Numbered from the stretch's first letter, positions 36,448-45,911 are shown. The stretch is 64,000 bases of DNA from Rhizobium sp. Root482 (GCF_001426565.1 NZ_LMFA01000012.1:558861-622860); one strand, 5' to 3'. Numbers and translations: made by a program. Notes: generated from the letters alone by a model not told the origin.

Positions 36448-37269
36448 TCAATGCCTCTCCAGCGCCTCCAGCCCCTGTGACGCGGCAATCAGGGCCGGCA
36501 GCGCCGGCATTGCGGCAGCACACAGGACCGTATGGCTGACATTGGGGCGATTATAGGAAAGAGGCTGCCCGGCAAGATCGAAAAGCGCCCCACCGGCCCT
36601 TTCCAGGATCAGGTCTGCGGCGGCCAGATCCCAGTCGTGGGAATTCTTCTTGACCACCGTGCCGTCGATCCGGCCATCGGCGACCATGGCGATGCGATAG
36701 GCAAGCGAGGGCACATGGGCAACGCGCGTGATGCCGACCCTGTATCCCTGTTCGAGAAGCCGGACCGTATCCTCCGCAAGAGCGATGCGCAGGACCGGAT
36801 CGGCAGCCGGCCCGACAGTGATCGGCGCATCGTTCTTCAGGGCGGGACCCGTCTCTGTCGCCTGGAACAATTCGTCGAGCGCCGGCGCATAGAGGACGCC
36901 CGCGACCGGACGCCCCAGATGCACGACGGCGACGCTGACGCACCAGACATCCTTGCCCGCGATGAAGGCGCGCGTCCCGTCGATCGGGTCGACCACGAAG
37001 ACCGTGTCGCAGCCGAGCCTTGCCTCGTCGTCATCGGTTTCCTCCGACAACCAGCCATAATTGGGCCGGGCCGCCAGCAGCTTTTCCTTGAGAATATCGT
37101 TGGCGGCGAAATCCGCCTCGCTGACCGGCGAGCGTCCTTCGTTCTTCCACTGGACCGAGGGGTCCTTGCCGAAATAGGTGAGCGCCTTTTCACCCGCCGC
37201 CCGGGCAGCATCCGTGATCAGTTCCAGATCGCTGGACCATTGCTGCGGCGCGTGCGGGGCGGCGTTCAT
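36448..37269 (-). CDS. Inositol monophosphatase-family (CysQ-like) phosphatase
   Basis: A 273-aa Mg2+-dependent, Li+-sensitive phosphatase. The two family signatures are 'VFVVDPIDGTRAFI' (metal-binding Asp residues) and 'DWDLAAADLILERAGGALFD', with an upstream 'GWLSEETDD' contributing Glu and Asp. The best guess is 3'(2'),5'-bisphosphate nucleotidase (CysQ), clearing pAp from sulphate assimilation; inositol monophosphatase is the alternative. It is 59 bases upstream of DUF4170 and 59 bases downstream of pmbA, forming one likely transcription unit. Confidence 0.88.
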   Translation of the reverse strand: MNAAPHAPQQWSSDLELITDAARAAGEKALTYFGKDPSVQWKNEGRSPVSEADFAANDILKEKLLAARPNYGWLSEETDDDEARLGCDTVFVVDPIDGTRAFIAGKDVWCVSVAVVHLGRPVAGVLYAPALDELFQATETGPALKNDAPITVGPAADPVLRIALAEDTVRLLEQGYRVGITRVAHVPSLAYRIAMVADGRIDGTVVKKNSHDWDLAAADLILERAGGALFDLAGQPLSYNRPNVSHTVLCAAAMPALPALIAASQGLEALERH

Positions 37270-37328
37270 TTCGGTCTTTCCATTTCCCGCGGCGAATGCC
37301 GCATTGAGGATCTTCCATCCAAGGGCGT

Positions 37329-38675
37329 TCAGCTGCCTGCGAGCGTCATGCCCTCGATGGCGAGCGTCGGCGCGGCGACGCCGAACTTGCGGTCGATGTC
37401 GTCGGCAAGGGTCAGGTTCATGAACATCTGCCTGAGGTTCGAGGCGATGGTGACCTCGGAAACCGGGAAGGCCAGTTCACCGTTCTCGATCCAGAACCCC
37501 GACGCGCCACGGCTATATTCGCCGGTCAGCATGTTGACACCCTGGCCGATCAACTCGGTGACATAGAAGCCCGTACCAACACTGCGGATCAGGTCCTCGC
37601 GGGACATGGTGCCGGGCTCGAGTGCGAAATTCGTAGATGCGGGCGAGACGGCGGGGCCGCTGCGCACGCCACGCCCATTGGTTTCCAGCCCGAGTTCAAG
37701 GCCGGTTGAGGTCGACAGGAACCAGTGCTTGAGCACGCCATCCTCGATCATCGACAGTTTCTGCCCGGTGACGCCTTCGCCATCGAAGGGACGCGAGGAG
37801 GCGCCGCGCACCACCAGCGGATCGTCGGTGACGGTAATCCTCTGTTTCATCACGGGCTTGCCCATCATGTCGCGCAGAAAGCTGGTCTTGCGGGCAACCG
37901 AGGCGCCGTTGATGGCGCCGGCGATATGGCCGGCAAAGCCGCGGGCCATGCGCGGATCGAAAACGACGGTGACATTCTTGCGGGTCGGCATCTGGCGCGG
38001 GCCGAGCCGGGCGACGGCCCGCTCGCCCGCCATGCGGCCGATCTCCTCGGCGGGCTTCAGATCGGCGAGATAGAGGCGGCTGTCGAAATCATAGTCGCGT
38101 TCCATCTTGGTGCCGTCGCCGGCAATGGCGCTGACGGAGCGGCCGAACCGCGTGCCCATATAGGCGCCGGAAAAGCCATGCGAGGTCACCAGGACCAGGC
38201 CGCCCATGCCGGCAGATGCGCCGGCACCGCTGGAATTGGTGACGCCATCGACGGCAAGCGCCGCCGCCTCCGCCTCAAGCGCCGCCGCAGTCAGTTCCTC
38301 CGTGGAGACCTCCGCCGGATCGAACAGATCGAGGTCCGGATAGGATTTGGCCAGACGGTCGCCATCGGCAAGGCTCGCAAACGGATCTTCCGGCGAAGCC
38401 TTGGCCATGGCCACGGCCCGTTCGGCAAGCAGCTTCAGGTCGAAGCCCGGATTGGCCGAAACGCTGGCGACGCGGCGGCCGACGAAAACGCGCAGCGAGA
38501 AATCATCGCTCTCCGAGGCTTCCGTCGCCTCGACCTTGCCAAGCCGCACCGTGACCGAGCGCGACCGGCCCCGCACCACCACGGCATCCGCCTGATCGGC
38601 CCCGGCCTTCAGCGCGAGATCGAGAAGCTGGGCGGCGCGCGCTTCAAGGACGCCGGTTTCATTGGTGTCGGACAT
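37329..38675 (-). CDS. pmbA: TldD/PmbA-family protein
   Basis: A 448-aa PmbA (TldE)-type subunit of the TldD/TldE system, which trims peptides such as microcin B17 in enterobacteria. N-terminal 'VVRGRSRSVTVRLGKVEATE' and C-terminal 'STNFALEPGTMSREDLIRSV', 'LIGQGVNMLTGEYSRGASGF' and 'WIENGELAFPVSEVTIASNL' are standard. PmbA/TldE lacks the HExxxH zinc site of TldD, and I see none here. No tldD is in the window. ATG at 38675; it is first gene of the minus-strand run into waaA and is divergent from the Kef-type antiporter. Confidence 0.92.
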   Translation of the reverse strand: MSDTNETGVLEARAAQLLDLALKAGADQADAVVVRGRSRSVTVRLGKVEATEASESDDFSLRVFVGRRVASVSANPGFDLKLLAERAVAMAKASPEDPFASLADGDRLAKSYPDLDLFDPAEVSTEELTAAALEAEAAALAVDGVTNSSGAGASAGMGGLVLVTSHGFSGAYMGTRFGRSVSAIAGDGTKMERDYDFDSRLYLADLKPAEEIGRMAGERAVARLGPRQMPTRKNVTVVFDPRMARGFAGHIAGAINGASVARKTSFLRDMMGKPVMKQRITVTDDPLVVRGASSRPFDGEGVTGQKLSMIEDGVLKHWFLSTSTGLELGLETNGRGVRSGPAVSPASTNFALEPGTMSREDLIRSVGTGFYVTELIGQGVNMLTGEYSRGASGFWIENGELAFPVSEVTIASNLRQMFMNLTLADDIDRKFGVAAPTLAIEGMTLAGS

Positions 38676-38847
38676 GATTTAGCCTTTCATTCCCGCTCCA
38701 TTTATTGTGCACTGGCGCGGGCATCAAGGTCATATCCTGATTCTTGCCCGCCCGCCCCCGATGAAATATCGATTGCGGGCGGCATTGTCCGTTACAAGCC
38801 CGCAACAGCCCCTGGAACTATATCCCCGGGCCAGAAAGACCAGATGC

Positions 38848-40701
38848 ATGTCGACGACCTCCGTCTTTACGTCCCAGGCACTGCTGCTGCTCGCCGGCGC
38901 CGTTATTGCCGCCCCCGTCTTCAAGAAGCTCGGGCTCGGCACGGTGCTTGGCTATCTGGCGGCCGGGGTGATCATCGGGCCGCTTCTCCACCAGATCAAC
39001 GACGGGGAACAGATCCTCGGCTTTGCCGAACTAGGGATCGTCTTCCTGCTCTTCATTATCGGGTTGGAGCTGAAACCATCACGGCTCTGGCAGATGCGGC
39101 GCGATATTTTCGGCCTCGGCACCGCGCAGGTTCTCGTGACGGGGGCTGCCCTATCGGGGATCGTATATGCGGCCGGCTTGCTTGACTGGGGCGGAAGCAT
39201 CGTCACCGGCTTCGGCCTGGCGCTGTCGTCGACCGCCTTCGCGCTACAAATCCTTGACGAAAAAGGCGACACCAATACGCGCTACGGGCAGCGGGCGTTT
39301 TCCCTGCTCCTGTTCCAGGATCTGGCCATCGTGCCGCTTCTAGCGCTGATCCCACTGCTTGCCCTGCAGATGCCCGAGGACACGTCGCCGCCGCTCGAGG
39401 ATTTCGCCATCGCCGTCGGCGCGGTGCTGGCCATGGTGATCGCCGGCCGCTACCTGCTGAACCCGCTGTTCCAGGTGATCGCCCGCACCGGCGCCCGCGA
39501 GGTGATGATCGCCGTTGCCCTGCTGATCGTGCTGGGCGCCGCCACGATGATGCAGCTTGCCGGCCTCTCCATGGCCATGGGCGCATTCCTCGCCGGCGTG
39601 CTGCTGGCCGAATCCTCCTATCGGCATGAGTTGGAAGCCGATATCGAGCCGTTCCGCGGTCTGCTGCTGGCCCTGTTCTTCATGGCCGTCGGGCTGTCGC
39701 TGGAAGTGCATGTCATCCTTGAAAACTACCTGCTGATCCTGGTTGCCGTGCCGGCGCTGATGGCGATCAAGGGCCTCGTCATCTATACGCTCTGCCGGTT
39801 GACGGGCTCGCCGCACAATGATGCGGTTCGCATCGGCCTGCTGCTGCCGCAGGGCGGGGAATTCGGCTTCGTGCTTTTCAGCGCCGCCGCTGCGTCGGGC
39901 GTGTTTTCCGCCGGCTGGGCTTCGCTGCTGATCTCCATCGTCACCCTGTCCATGGCACTGACGCCGCCGGCCTCGGCGCTGGCGCGGTTTCTGATGCGCG
40001 AGCAGAACGAGGCGACCGAGGAACTGGAAGAGGATTTCGCCGGCGCCGGCGCCGATGTGCTGATGATCGGCTTTTCCCGCTTCGGCCAGATCGCCTCCCA
40101 AATACTTTTGGCCGGCGGCCGCGAGGTGACGATCATCGATCATTCCGCCGCCCGCGTCCGCCAGGCCTCGACCTTCGGCTTCCGCATCTATTTCGGCGAC
40201 GGCACGCGGCTGGACGTGCTGCGCGCCGCCGGCATCGAACATGCCAAGATCGTCGCGGTCTGCACCCATAAAATGGAGATCACCGACCGGATCGTCGACA
40301 TGGTGCAGGCGGAATATCCCAATGCGCGGATCTATGCGCGCGCCTATGACCGGCAGCACACGCTGTCGCTTCGGGCGCGCGGCGTTCACTACGAACTGCG
40401 CGAGACCTTCGAATCCGGCCTGGTCTTCGGCCGCAAGTCGCTGGAGGGCCTGGGCGTCGGCGACAATGAGGCGCTTGCGATCATGGATGATATCCGCCGC
40501 CGCGACGAGGCGCGCCTGGTGGTGCAGGAAGCCGAAGGCATTACCGCCGGTCGCGACATGCTGCATTTCAAGCCGGTGCGGCCAGAGCCGCTGATCAAGC
40601 CGAAGCGCGAAACGGTTTCATCACTGGAGGACGAGGAGCTTCCTTCCGCCGCCCCCGCGACCGCCGTGCCGGGCGGGGACCTGCTGGCGGGCGCGGACTA
40701 A
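38848..40701 (+). CDS. Kef-type cation:proton antiporter with RCK_N domain
   Basis: A 617-aa CPA2-family inner-membrane protein. About 12 helices span residues 5-385 ('LGYLAAGVIIGPLLHQ', 'GIVFLLFIIGLELKP', 'GEFGFVLFSAAAASGVF'), then a cytosolic RCK_N/TrkA-N nucleotide-binding domain (about 400-520; 'ADVLMIGFSRFGQIASQIL', 'VTIIDHSAARVR') and an acidic tail. This is the KefB/KefC layout for K+ efflux during electrophile or stress protection. The ATG 38848 begins 'STTSVFTSQ'; the upstream open frame to 38707 has no homology. No KefF/KefG partner is adjacent. It is convergent with the patatin gene (4-base gap). Confidence 0.9.
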   Translation: MSTTSVFTSQALLLLAGAVIAAPVFKKLGLGTVLGYLAAGVIIGPLLHQINDGEQILGFAELGIVFLLFIIGLELKPSRLWQMRRDIFGLGTAQVLVTGAALSGIVYAAGLLDWGGSIVTGFGLALSSTAFALQILDEKGDTNTRYGQRAFSLLLFQDLAIVPLLALIPLLALQMPEDTSPPLEDFAIAVGAVLAMVIAGRYLLNPLFQVIARTGAREVMIAVALLIVLGAATMMQLAGLSMAMGAFLAGVLLAESSYRHELEADIEPFRGLLLALFFMAVGLSLEVHVILENYLLILVAVPALMAIKGLVIYTLCRLTGSPHNDAVRIGLLLPQGGEFGFVLFSAAAASGVFSAGWASLLISIVTLSMALTPPASALARFLMREQNEATEELEEDFAGAGADVLMIGFSRFGQIASQILLAGGREVTIIDHSAARVRQASTFGFRIYFGDGTRLDVLRAAGIEHAKIVAVCTHKMEITDRIVDMVQAEYPNARIYARAYDRQHTLSLRARGVHYELRETFESGLVFGRKSLEGLGVGDNEALAIMDDIRRRDEARLVVQEAEGITAGRDMLHFKPVRPEPLIKPKRETVSSLEDEELPSAAPATAVPGGDLLAGAD

Positions 40702-40705
40702 CCAC

Positions 40706-41575
40706 TCATCCCGCTTTCCTCGCCTTGAAGGCAGCATCGAGGGCTGTCTTCAACTCGTCCTTGACGGTCAGCGTCGCCGCCAGCACCTCCTGTGCCTTCA
40801 GGAAGTCCATGACCCGGAAACGGTTGACCTGCGGGCGCAGCAGGATATCGGGTGGACGCGCCTTGATCTTCATGGCGATGATCGACTGCATCATCAATTG
40901 GCTGGCACCGAACAGGCTGTCGATCCGGCTCGGCATCGCCTCGCCGTCGCCGTCCGGCCCGCCCACGACATCGACGGCGATGACGATATCGGCCAAACCC
41001 GCCAGATGATCGAAAGGAACGGGGTTGTAGATGCCACCGTCGATCATAATCCGGCCATCGATCCTCACCGGCATGAAGACGGCGGGAAGTGCCGCCGACG
41101 CGGCCAGCGCCTGATGAAGATCGCCGCTGTCGCGAACCGTTTCATGCTGCCCGTAATAATCGGTGGTCATGACCTTGAGGGGAATGGCGAGACCCTCGAA
41201 ATCCTTCGGCACGGCATTCGGCAGGAAGGCCGGCAGGATGCGCTCTATATTGAACTGGCCGACGCGAAAACCGCCGCTCATCGCCGCTGCAAGACTGGAG
41301 GGGCGCAAGCTCCAGAGCCGGTTAACGATCTCCTTGCGGCGGCCGACGGTCGCCAGTGTATGATCGCGAATCTCGGCCCCGCTCAAACCGGCCGCCATGC
41401 CGGCACCCATGATCGCGCCAATCGAGGAGCCGGCGATGACGACCGGGCGAATGCCCATCTCGTCCAGCGCTTCGATGACATGAATATGGGCAAGACCGCG
41501 AGCGCCGCCGCCGCCGAAGGCAATGGCGACGGTCGGCCCGGCCTTCGCTTCCGTGTGTTGGAGACCTTGCGTCAT
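40706..41575 (-). CDS. Patatin-like phospholipase (RssA/YchK type)
   Basis: A 289-aa patatin-fold serine hydrolase. The oxyanion motif 'IAFGGGGARGLAHI', nucleophile elbow G-x-S-x-G in 'VIAGSSIGAIMGAG' (about Ser47), and catalytic Asp in 'DGGIYNPVP' form the Ser-Asp dyad. It is probably a cytosolic lipid esterase of unknown substrate. The ATG at 41575 is preferred, as 'GGGGAGG' lies nine bases before it; an ATG at 41584 is too close to that site. It lies just after rsmD on the same strand. Confidence 0.9.
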   Translation of the reverse strand: MTQGLQHTEAKAGPTVAIAFGGGGARGLAHIHVIEALDEMGIRPVVIAGSSIGAIMGAGMAAGLSGAEIRDHTLATVGRRKEIVNRLWSLRPSSLAAAMSGGFRVGQFNIERILPAFLPNAVPKDFEGLAIPLKVMTTDYYGQHETVRDSGDLHQALAASAALPAVFMPVRIDGRIMIDGGIYNPVPFDHLAGLADIVIAVDVVGGPDGDGEAMPSRIDSLFGASQLMMQSIIAMKIKARPPDILLRPQVNRFRVMDFLKAQEVLAATLTVKDELKTALDAAFKARKAG

Positions 41576-41593
41576 GCCAGGCATCCTCCCCTG

Positions 41594-42154
41594 TCAGGCG
41601 GCGCGGTAACGGTAGAAATGCATCCTCGTATCGCCGAACAGGCGATCGTCCACAGGCTCGAAATTGTCGGGCGTTACGGGGCGAATATCGGCTCGCTCCT
41701 CCAGGATGGCAAGGGCACCCGGCACCAGCCAGCCGCCGACGGCCGCCGAAGCCAGCGCCTTTTCGCCAAGACTCCCGCCATAGGGCGGATCGGCAAAGAC
41801 GAAGTGGAAGGGCTCGACCGTGCCCGCCGGTCCAAGGTCTGTGGCATCGCGACGGAAGACGCGGGCCCGGCCGGTCAGCCCGAGAGTTTCGACATTGGTG
41901 CGCAACAGCCCCCTGCCCTCGGCGCCGTTCTCGACGAAGAGCGCCTGCCGGCAGCCGCGCGAAAGGGCTTCCAGGCCCACCGCACCGGTACCGGCGAAGA
42001 GATCAAGGACACGCCCACCGTCAAGAACATCCGGATAGGCATGGCTCAGAATGTTGAACAGGCTTTCCCGCGTCCGGTCCGTCGTCGGCCGGATGTCGTT
42101 GGACCGGGGCGTTACCAGCCCGCGCCCACGAAACTCGCCTCCGACGATCCGCAC
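41594..42154 (-). CDS. rsmD: 16S rRNA (guanine966-N2)-methyltransferase
   Basis: RsmD (186 aa) methylates G966 in 16S rRNA within the 30S subunit, using S-adenosylmethionine. Start 'MRIVGGEFRGRGLVTP' is typical; 'RPTTDRTRESLFNIL', motif I 'VLDLFAGTGAVGLEALSRG' and catalytic 'FADPPYGGSL' identify the family. It follows the pseudouridine synthase gene by six bases on the same strand, so two rRNA modification enzymes are probably cotranscribed, as in many rhizobia. Confidence 0.95.
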   Translation of the reverse strand: MRIVGGEFRGRGLVTPRSNDIRPTTDRTRESLFNILSHAYPDVLDGGRVLDLFAGTGAVGLEALSRGCRQALFVENGAEGRGLLRTNVETLGLTGRARVFRRDATDLGPAGTVEPFHFVFADPPYGGSLGEKALASAAVGGWLVPGALAILEERADIRPVTPDNFEPVDDRLFGDTRMHFYRYRAA

Positions 42155-42160
42155 GCGCGC

Positions 42161-44173
42161 TTAATTCCCGCGTCCGCGCGGCTTGCCGCCGGCGGGCGGA
42201 CGCCCACCCGAAGGCCTGCCGCCGGAGGGCTTGCCGCCACTAGGCCTGCCGCCACCGGGCCTGCCATCGCGCGGGCCACCCGCTTTCGCGCCAAAAGGCT
42301 TTGCTCCGCCCGGCTTGCCGCCGAAGGATTTTCCACGGGGCTTGTCACCTGCCGGCCTGTCGCCATTTTCGCGGCGTGGCGGACGATCACCGAAATCACG
42401 CGGCTTGCGGTCGCCGTCCTCACGCGAGAACGACTTTTCGCCGAACGGCTTGCGTGGGCGGTCGCCCGCGGGCCGGTCGCTTTTCGGACGATCGGAGAAT
42501 GAGCGTGCGCCTTCGGCGCGTGGCTTGCGATCACCGAACGGCTTGTCACCGCCTTCGCGGCGCGACGGGCGATCCCCTTGTGGACGGGCACCCTGCGGAC
42601 GGTCACCCTGGGGACGGTCGCCACGCGGCGCGCGGTCGCCGAAGCTGCGGGCACCGCGATCGTCACCGCCGAAACGCTTGCGGTCGCCGCCGCGGCCCTC
42701 ATCCCGGCTCGGCTCTTCGGTTGCGCGGATCCAGTCCTTGTCGTCATCGTCGCGGGTGACGAGCACCCGGGGACCGCGATCAGGACGATCGTAGACGCTC
42801 GCCTTCTTGCGATCCGGGTCGAACTTCCGCGTGGATTTCGTCGCCACGCCGTCCTTGTTGCGGCCATAGCGCTTGGTTGCAGGCGCGCCTTCGGGGCGCT
42901 CGCGGCGGACCGGCTTTTCAGCGGCATCGGCTGCCTGCCCATCCTTCGGCTTCTTCTCCGCCAGCGGCCTGGCGCCGGGCGCCATCCAGACATTGGCCTT
43001 GCGCGCCCGAAAGCCGGGCTCCCGTTTCGGCTGGTCATCATATTTCGCAGCCGGCGCATCGCGGCCGCCGCGTTCCCTGCGCTCGGGGCGTCCGCCCCCT
43101 TTTTCGTCACGCCTGGTATCGAGCCGCGACAGCGCCCGTTCGCGCTTGTCACCGGGTTTTTCCTTGAATGCGCCGCGTTCACGCGGCTCCGGCTTGCCGG
43201 CCGCCCATTCGCTCTTCTGCGGCTTGTCTTCTTCGGCGGCAGCCGCCTCGAACAGCGGCGCATCGAAATTCGCCTTGGCATCCTCGATCAGACGGGGGCC
43301 GAGCTGGTCGCGCAGCGTCCGGCCGCGGATTTCCTGGGCCTGGCCTTCCGGCAGTTCGCCAAGCTGGAACGGGCCATAGGAGATGCGGATCAGCCGGTTC
43401 ACGTCGAGGCCAAGGGCGCCCATGACGTTCTTGATTTCGCGGTTCTTGCCTTCGCGCAGGCCCATGGTGATCCAGACATTCGAGCCCTGGACCTTGTCGA
43501 GGGTCGCCTCGATGGGGCCATAGAGCACGCCATCGACGGCGATGCCCTCCTTCAACTTGTCGAGGCCGGCCTGGTCGATCGCTCCATGGGCGCGCACGCG
43601 GTAGCGGCGCAGCCAGCCGGTGGAGGGCAGTTCCAGTACACGGGCCAGGCCGCCGTCATTGGTCAGCAGCAGCAGGCCTTCGGTGTTGATATCGAGACGG
43701 CCGATCGACAGGACGCGCGGCAGGTCCTCCGGCAGGTTGTCGAACACGGTCGAGCGGCCTTCCGGATCGGAATTGGTCGTCACCAGGCCGGACGGCTTGT
43801 GGTAGAGCCAGAGGCGGGTGCGTTCGATGCCGCGGATAGGCTGGCCGTCCACTTCGATATGATCGGCGAGCGTCGCGTTGACGACCGGGCTATCGAGCAG
43901 CTTGCCGTTGAGCGAGACGCGGCCTTCCATGATCATGCGCTCGATATCGCGGCGCGAAGCGACGCCGGCGCGCGCCATGATCTTGGAAATGCGCTGGGGA
44001 ACATCGGCGCCGACCGTCTCGGTCGTCGCGCTCGGCCGGGGCTTGCGCGGCTTTGCGCTTGCGGCGTCATCGGCGCGGGGCGCATCCGCGGGCTTGCGCG
44101 CACCGGCGCCGGGTTTCTTGTCACGGGCGTCGGGCTTGCCGCCAGGCCGCTTGGGCTTGTCTTTGAATGTCAT
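42161..44173 (-). CDS. RsuA/RluB-type pseudouridine synthase with long RGD-rich tail
   Basis: A 670-aa protein. A basic leader (1-55) precedes an S4 RNA-binding domain (about 57-115; 'RISKIMARAGVASRRDIERM') and a RsuA/RluB/E/F catalytic domain (about 120-290; 'GRLDINTEGLLLLTNDGGLA' with catalytic Asp, 'LREGKNREIKNVMGALGLDV'). Normal homologues end near 250-300. Here about 370 more residues follow, made almost wholly of Arg, Gly, Asp, Lys and Pro, with repeats such as 'GDRPQGDRPQGARPQGD' and a final run of G-R-P-S-G-G units. The tail is predicted to be disordered and nucleic-acid binding. The catalytic role (23S or 16S uridine) is firm at family level; which site is not. It is upstream of rsmD. 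Confidence 0.92.
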   Translation of the reverse strand: MTFKDKPKRPGGKPDARDKKPGAGARKPADAPRADDAASAKPRKPRPSATTETVGADVPQRISKIMARAGVASRRDIERMIMEGRVSLNGKLLDSPVVNATLADHIEVDGQPIRGIERTRLWLYHKPSGLVTTNSDPEGRSTVFDNLPEDLPRVLSIGRLDINTEGLLLLTNDGGLARVLELPSTGWLRRYRVRAHGAIDQAGLDKLKEGIAVDGVLYGPIEATLDKVQGSNVWITMGLREGKNREIKNVMGALGLDVNRLIRISYGPFQLGELPEGQAQEIRGRTLRDQLGPRLIEDAKANFDAPLFEAAAAEEDKPQKSEWAAGKPEPRERGAFKEKPGDKRERALSRLDTRRDEKGGGRPERRERGGRDAPAAKYDDQPKREPGFRARKANVWMAPGARPLAEKKPKDGQAADAAEKPVRRERPEGAPATKRYGRNKDGVATKSTRKFDPDRKKASVYDRPDRGPRVLVTRDDDDKDWIRATEEPSRDEGRGGDRKRFGGDDRGARSFGDRAPRGDRPQGDRPQGARPQGDRPSRREGGDKPFGDRKPRAEGARSFSDRPKSDRPAGDRPRKPFGEKSFSREDGDRKPRDFGDRPPRRENGDRPAGDKPRGKSFGGKPGGAKPFGAKAGGPRDGRPGGGRPSGGKPSGGRPSGGRPPAGGKPRGRGN

Positions 44174-44250
44174 TTGTGTTGCCTGCCTTTTAAGGCTGTC
44201 CTATCAGGTCGCAGCCCAAGGGTTAAGAGAAATTATTACGGGTTCCGACG

Positions 44251-44700
44251 ATGGCCGAAACGCAGCGATTCATGGATATGGCTCTGTCGCAGGCGCAAAT
44301 GGCGGCCACGCGCGGCGAGGTTCCGGTTGGCGCCGTTCTCGTTCTCGACGGTGCCATCATTGCCAGTGCAGGAAACCGCACGCGCGAACTCAACGACATT
44401 ACCGCCCACGCCGAAATCGAGGCGATCCGCGCGGCCGGGCGCGCGCTTGGCGCGGAGCGACTGACCGGCGCCGATCTCTATGTCACGCTCGAACCCTGCA
44501 CCATGTGCGCAGCGGCAATCTCCTTTGCCCGGCTGCGCCGGCTTTATTACGGCGCCGAGGATATCAAGGGCGGCGGCGTCGACAATGGAGTGCGCTTCTT
44601 CAGCCAGCCGACTTGCCACCATGCGCCGGATGTCTATTCCGGGCTTTCCGGCCGAAGCGCCGCCGAGATCCTGAAAGATTTCTTCAGCGGGAGACGCTGA
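44251..44700 (+). CDS. tadA: tRNA-specific adenosine deaminase
   Basis: TadA (149 aa) converts A34 to inosine in tRNA-Arg(ACG). Zinc site 'AHAEIEAIRAAG' (His, and Glu as proton shuttle) and 'EPCTMCAAAI' (two Cys) are intact; 'RGEVPVGAVLVLDG' is the family N-terminus. The start ATG at 44251 is in accord with homologues. It is divergent from the pseudouridine synthase gene (77 bases between), placing two RNA-modification units back to back, and converges on the GNAT gene. Confidence 0.95.
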   Translation: MAETQRFMDMALSQAQMAATRGEVPVGAVLVLDGAIIASAGNRTRELNDITAHAEIEAIRAAGRALGAERLTGADLYVTLEPCTMCAAAISFARLRRLYYGAEDIKGGGVDNGVRFFSQPTCHHAPDVYSGLSGRSAAEILKDFFSGRR

Positions 44701-44721
44701 CCGCAAGCCTGACCACGGGCG

Positions 44722-45198
44722 TCAACCGGCGGCGAAGGTTTCGAGCGCGTCACCGGCAAGACGGTAGCGCGTCCACTCGTTCAGCGGCTCGGCGCCGATC
44801 GCCTCATAGGCCTTGATCGCCGGCTCGTTCCAGTCGAGCACGCTCCACTCGAAGCGTCCGCAGCCCTTTTCGACCGCGATCCGCGCGAGATAGCGCAGCA
44901 TCAGCCGCCCGGCGCCGGAGCCGCGCTGATCGGGCGTGACGTAAAGATCTTCCAGATAAAGGCCGTTGCGGGCCTGCCAGGTCGAATAGCTGAAGAACCA
45001 GACGGCGAAGCCGACCGGCACGCCATCACGCTCGATGATGGCCGCCTGCGAGACGGATTGCGGGCCGAACAGGGACCGGGTGACGGTCTCCACCGTCGCC
45101 TCGACCTCGTGACCGGCCTTTTCATAGACCGCGAGTTCGGTGATGAAGCGCAGGATGGTGCCTGCATCCTGGGGAACGGCCTTGCGAATATCAAACAT
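44722..45198 (-). CDS. GNAT-family N-acetyltransferase
   Basis: A 158-aa acetyl-CoA-dependent transferase. 'IRKAVPQDAGTILRFITELA' opens the fold, 'GLYLEDLYVTPDQRGSGAGR' holds the acetyl-CoA-binding R-G-x-G-x-G/R motif A, and 'FEWSVLDWNEPAIKAYEAIG' is typical of the diamine (spermidine) acetyltransferase-like subgroup. Substrate is not assignable. It starts six bases after the lipoprotein gene on the same strand, so they are likely cotranscribed. Confidence 0.88.
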   Translation of the reverse strand: MFDIRKAVPQDAGTILRFITELAVYEKAGHEVEATVETVTRSLFGPQSVSQAAIIERDGVPVGFAVWFFSYSTWQARNGLYLEDLYVTPDQRGSGAGRLMLRYLARIAVEKGCGRFEWSVLDWNEPAIKAYEAIGAEPLNEWTRYRLAGDALETFAAG

Positions 45199-45204
45199 GG
45201 GCGA

Positions 45205-45822
45205 TCAGAAAATCTGGTACCATTTCTTGCCGCTGCCCTTGACGGTGGCTTCCTTCTTGCGGCGGCGGGCCTTGACCTGTTCCGGCTCGCCCAGATCGGC
45301 CGTCGCCTCTTCGGGCAGCTTGCGGTATTCAAGCGGCGGGTCGCTGAGGAAGCGGCGCTTGTCGGCATAGGCGCCCATCTGGATCTTGCGGGCTTCGCGA
45401 TAGGCTTCCTGCTGTTCCTTGGCGGTCAGCCGGCGGCTATTGGCGCTGGACTTCGCCAGAGGCGAAACATAGCCGGGCCGGTTGGCATTGGCATCCGCCT
45501 CTTCGCGCAGGCGCTGGCGCGTCTCCTCGGGCGCCTCGATCCACTGCGGATTGTCCTTTGTGGCAAGCGCCTGCTGCGGCTGGACGAGCGCAACCTTCTC
45601 CTCTTCCGGCGGCAGGACAAGGCCCGGGCGCGGCTGGTACTTGACGCTCTTCGGCTTGTCGCCGCCAAGGCTGACGGCGCTGCCGAGATCGTCCATCAGA
45701 TGTTCGCCGGCGGTCTTGTCGGTTCCATAGGTCGGGCCGCCAAGGCAGCCCGTCAGTACGAAACTGCCAGCCACGATACCGACGACACCGGCATACACTC
45801 GAAACTCTCGCGTCATTCCCAT
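45205..45822 (-). CDS. Predicted lipoprotein
   Basis: A 205-aa protein with a lipoprotein signal: a hydrophobic stretch 'VYAGVVGIVAGSFVLTGC' ends in a lipobox L-T-G-C (Cys26), where signal peptidase II would cut and acylate. The mature protein is charged and rich in Lys, Glu, Arg and Pro, with little hydrophobic core. It ends 'GSGKKWYQIF'. I do not recognise a domain. It lies downstream of ileS after a large hairpin and ahead of the GNAT gene. It is probably an envelope protein restricted to rhizobia and relatives. Confidence 0.75.
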   Translation of the reverse strand: MGMTREFRVYAGVVGIVAGSFVLTGCLGGPTYGTDKTAGEHLMDDLGSAVSLGGDKPKSVKYQPRPGLVLPPEEEKVALVQPQQALATKDNPQWIEAPEETRQRLREEADANANRPGYVSPLAKSSANSRRLTAKEQQEAYREARKIQMGAYADKRRFLSDPPLEYRKLPEEATADLGEPEQVKARRRKKEATVKGSGKKWYQIF

Positions 45823-45911
45823 GAAATCCTTCCAGCGGCGCCGGCCCGATCGATATCTTCAGGCCGCATTCGCTGCGCCCATGACGGATAAATCCGCCGA
45901 TTTTCAGGCAG

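Noticed and set aside
42578..44464. 628-aa plus-strand frame opposite the pseudouridine synthase
   Set aside because: It arises from the repetitive GC-rich tail; no family features, and it overlaps tadA in another frame.
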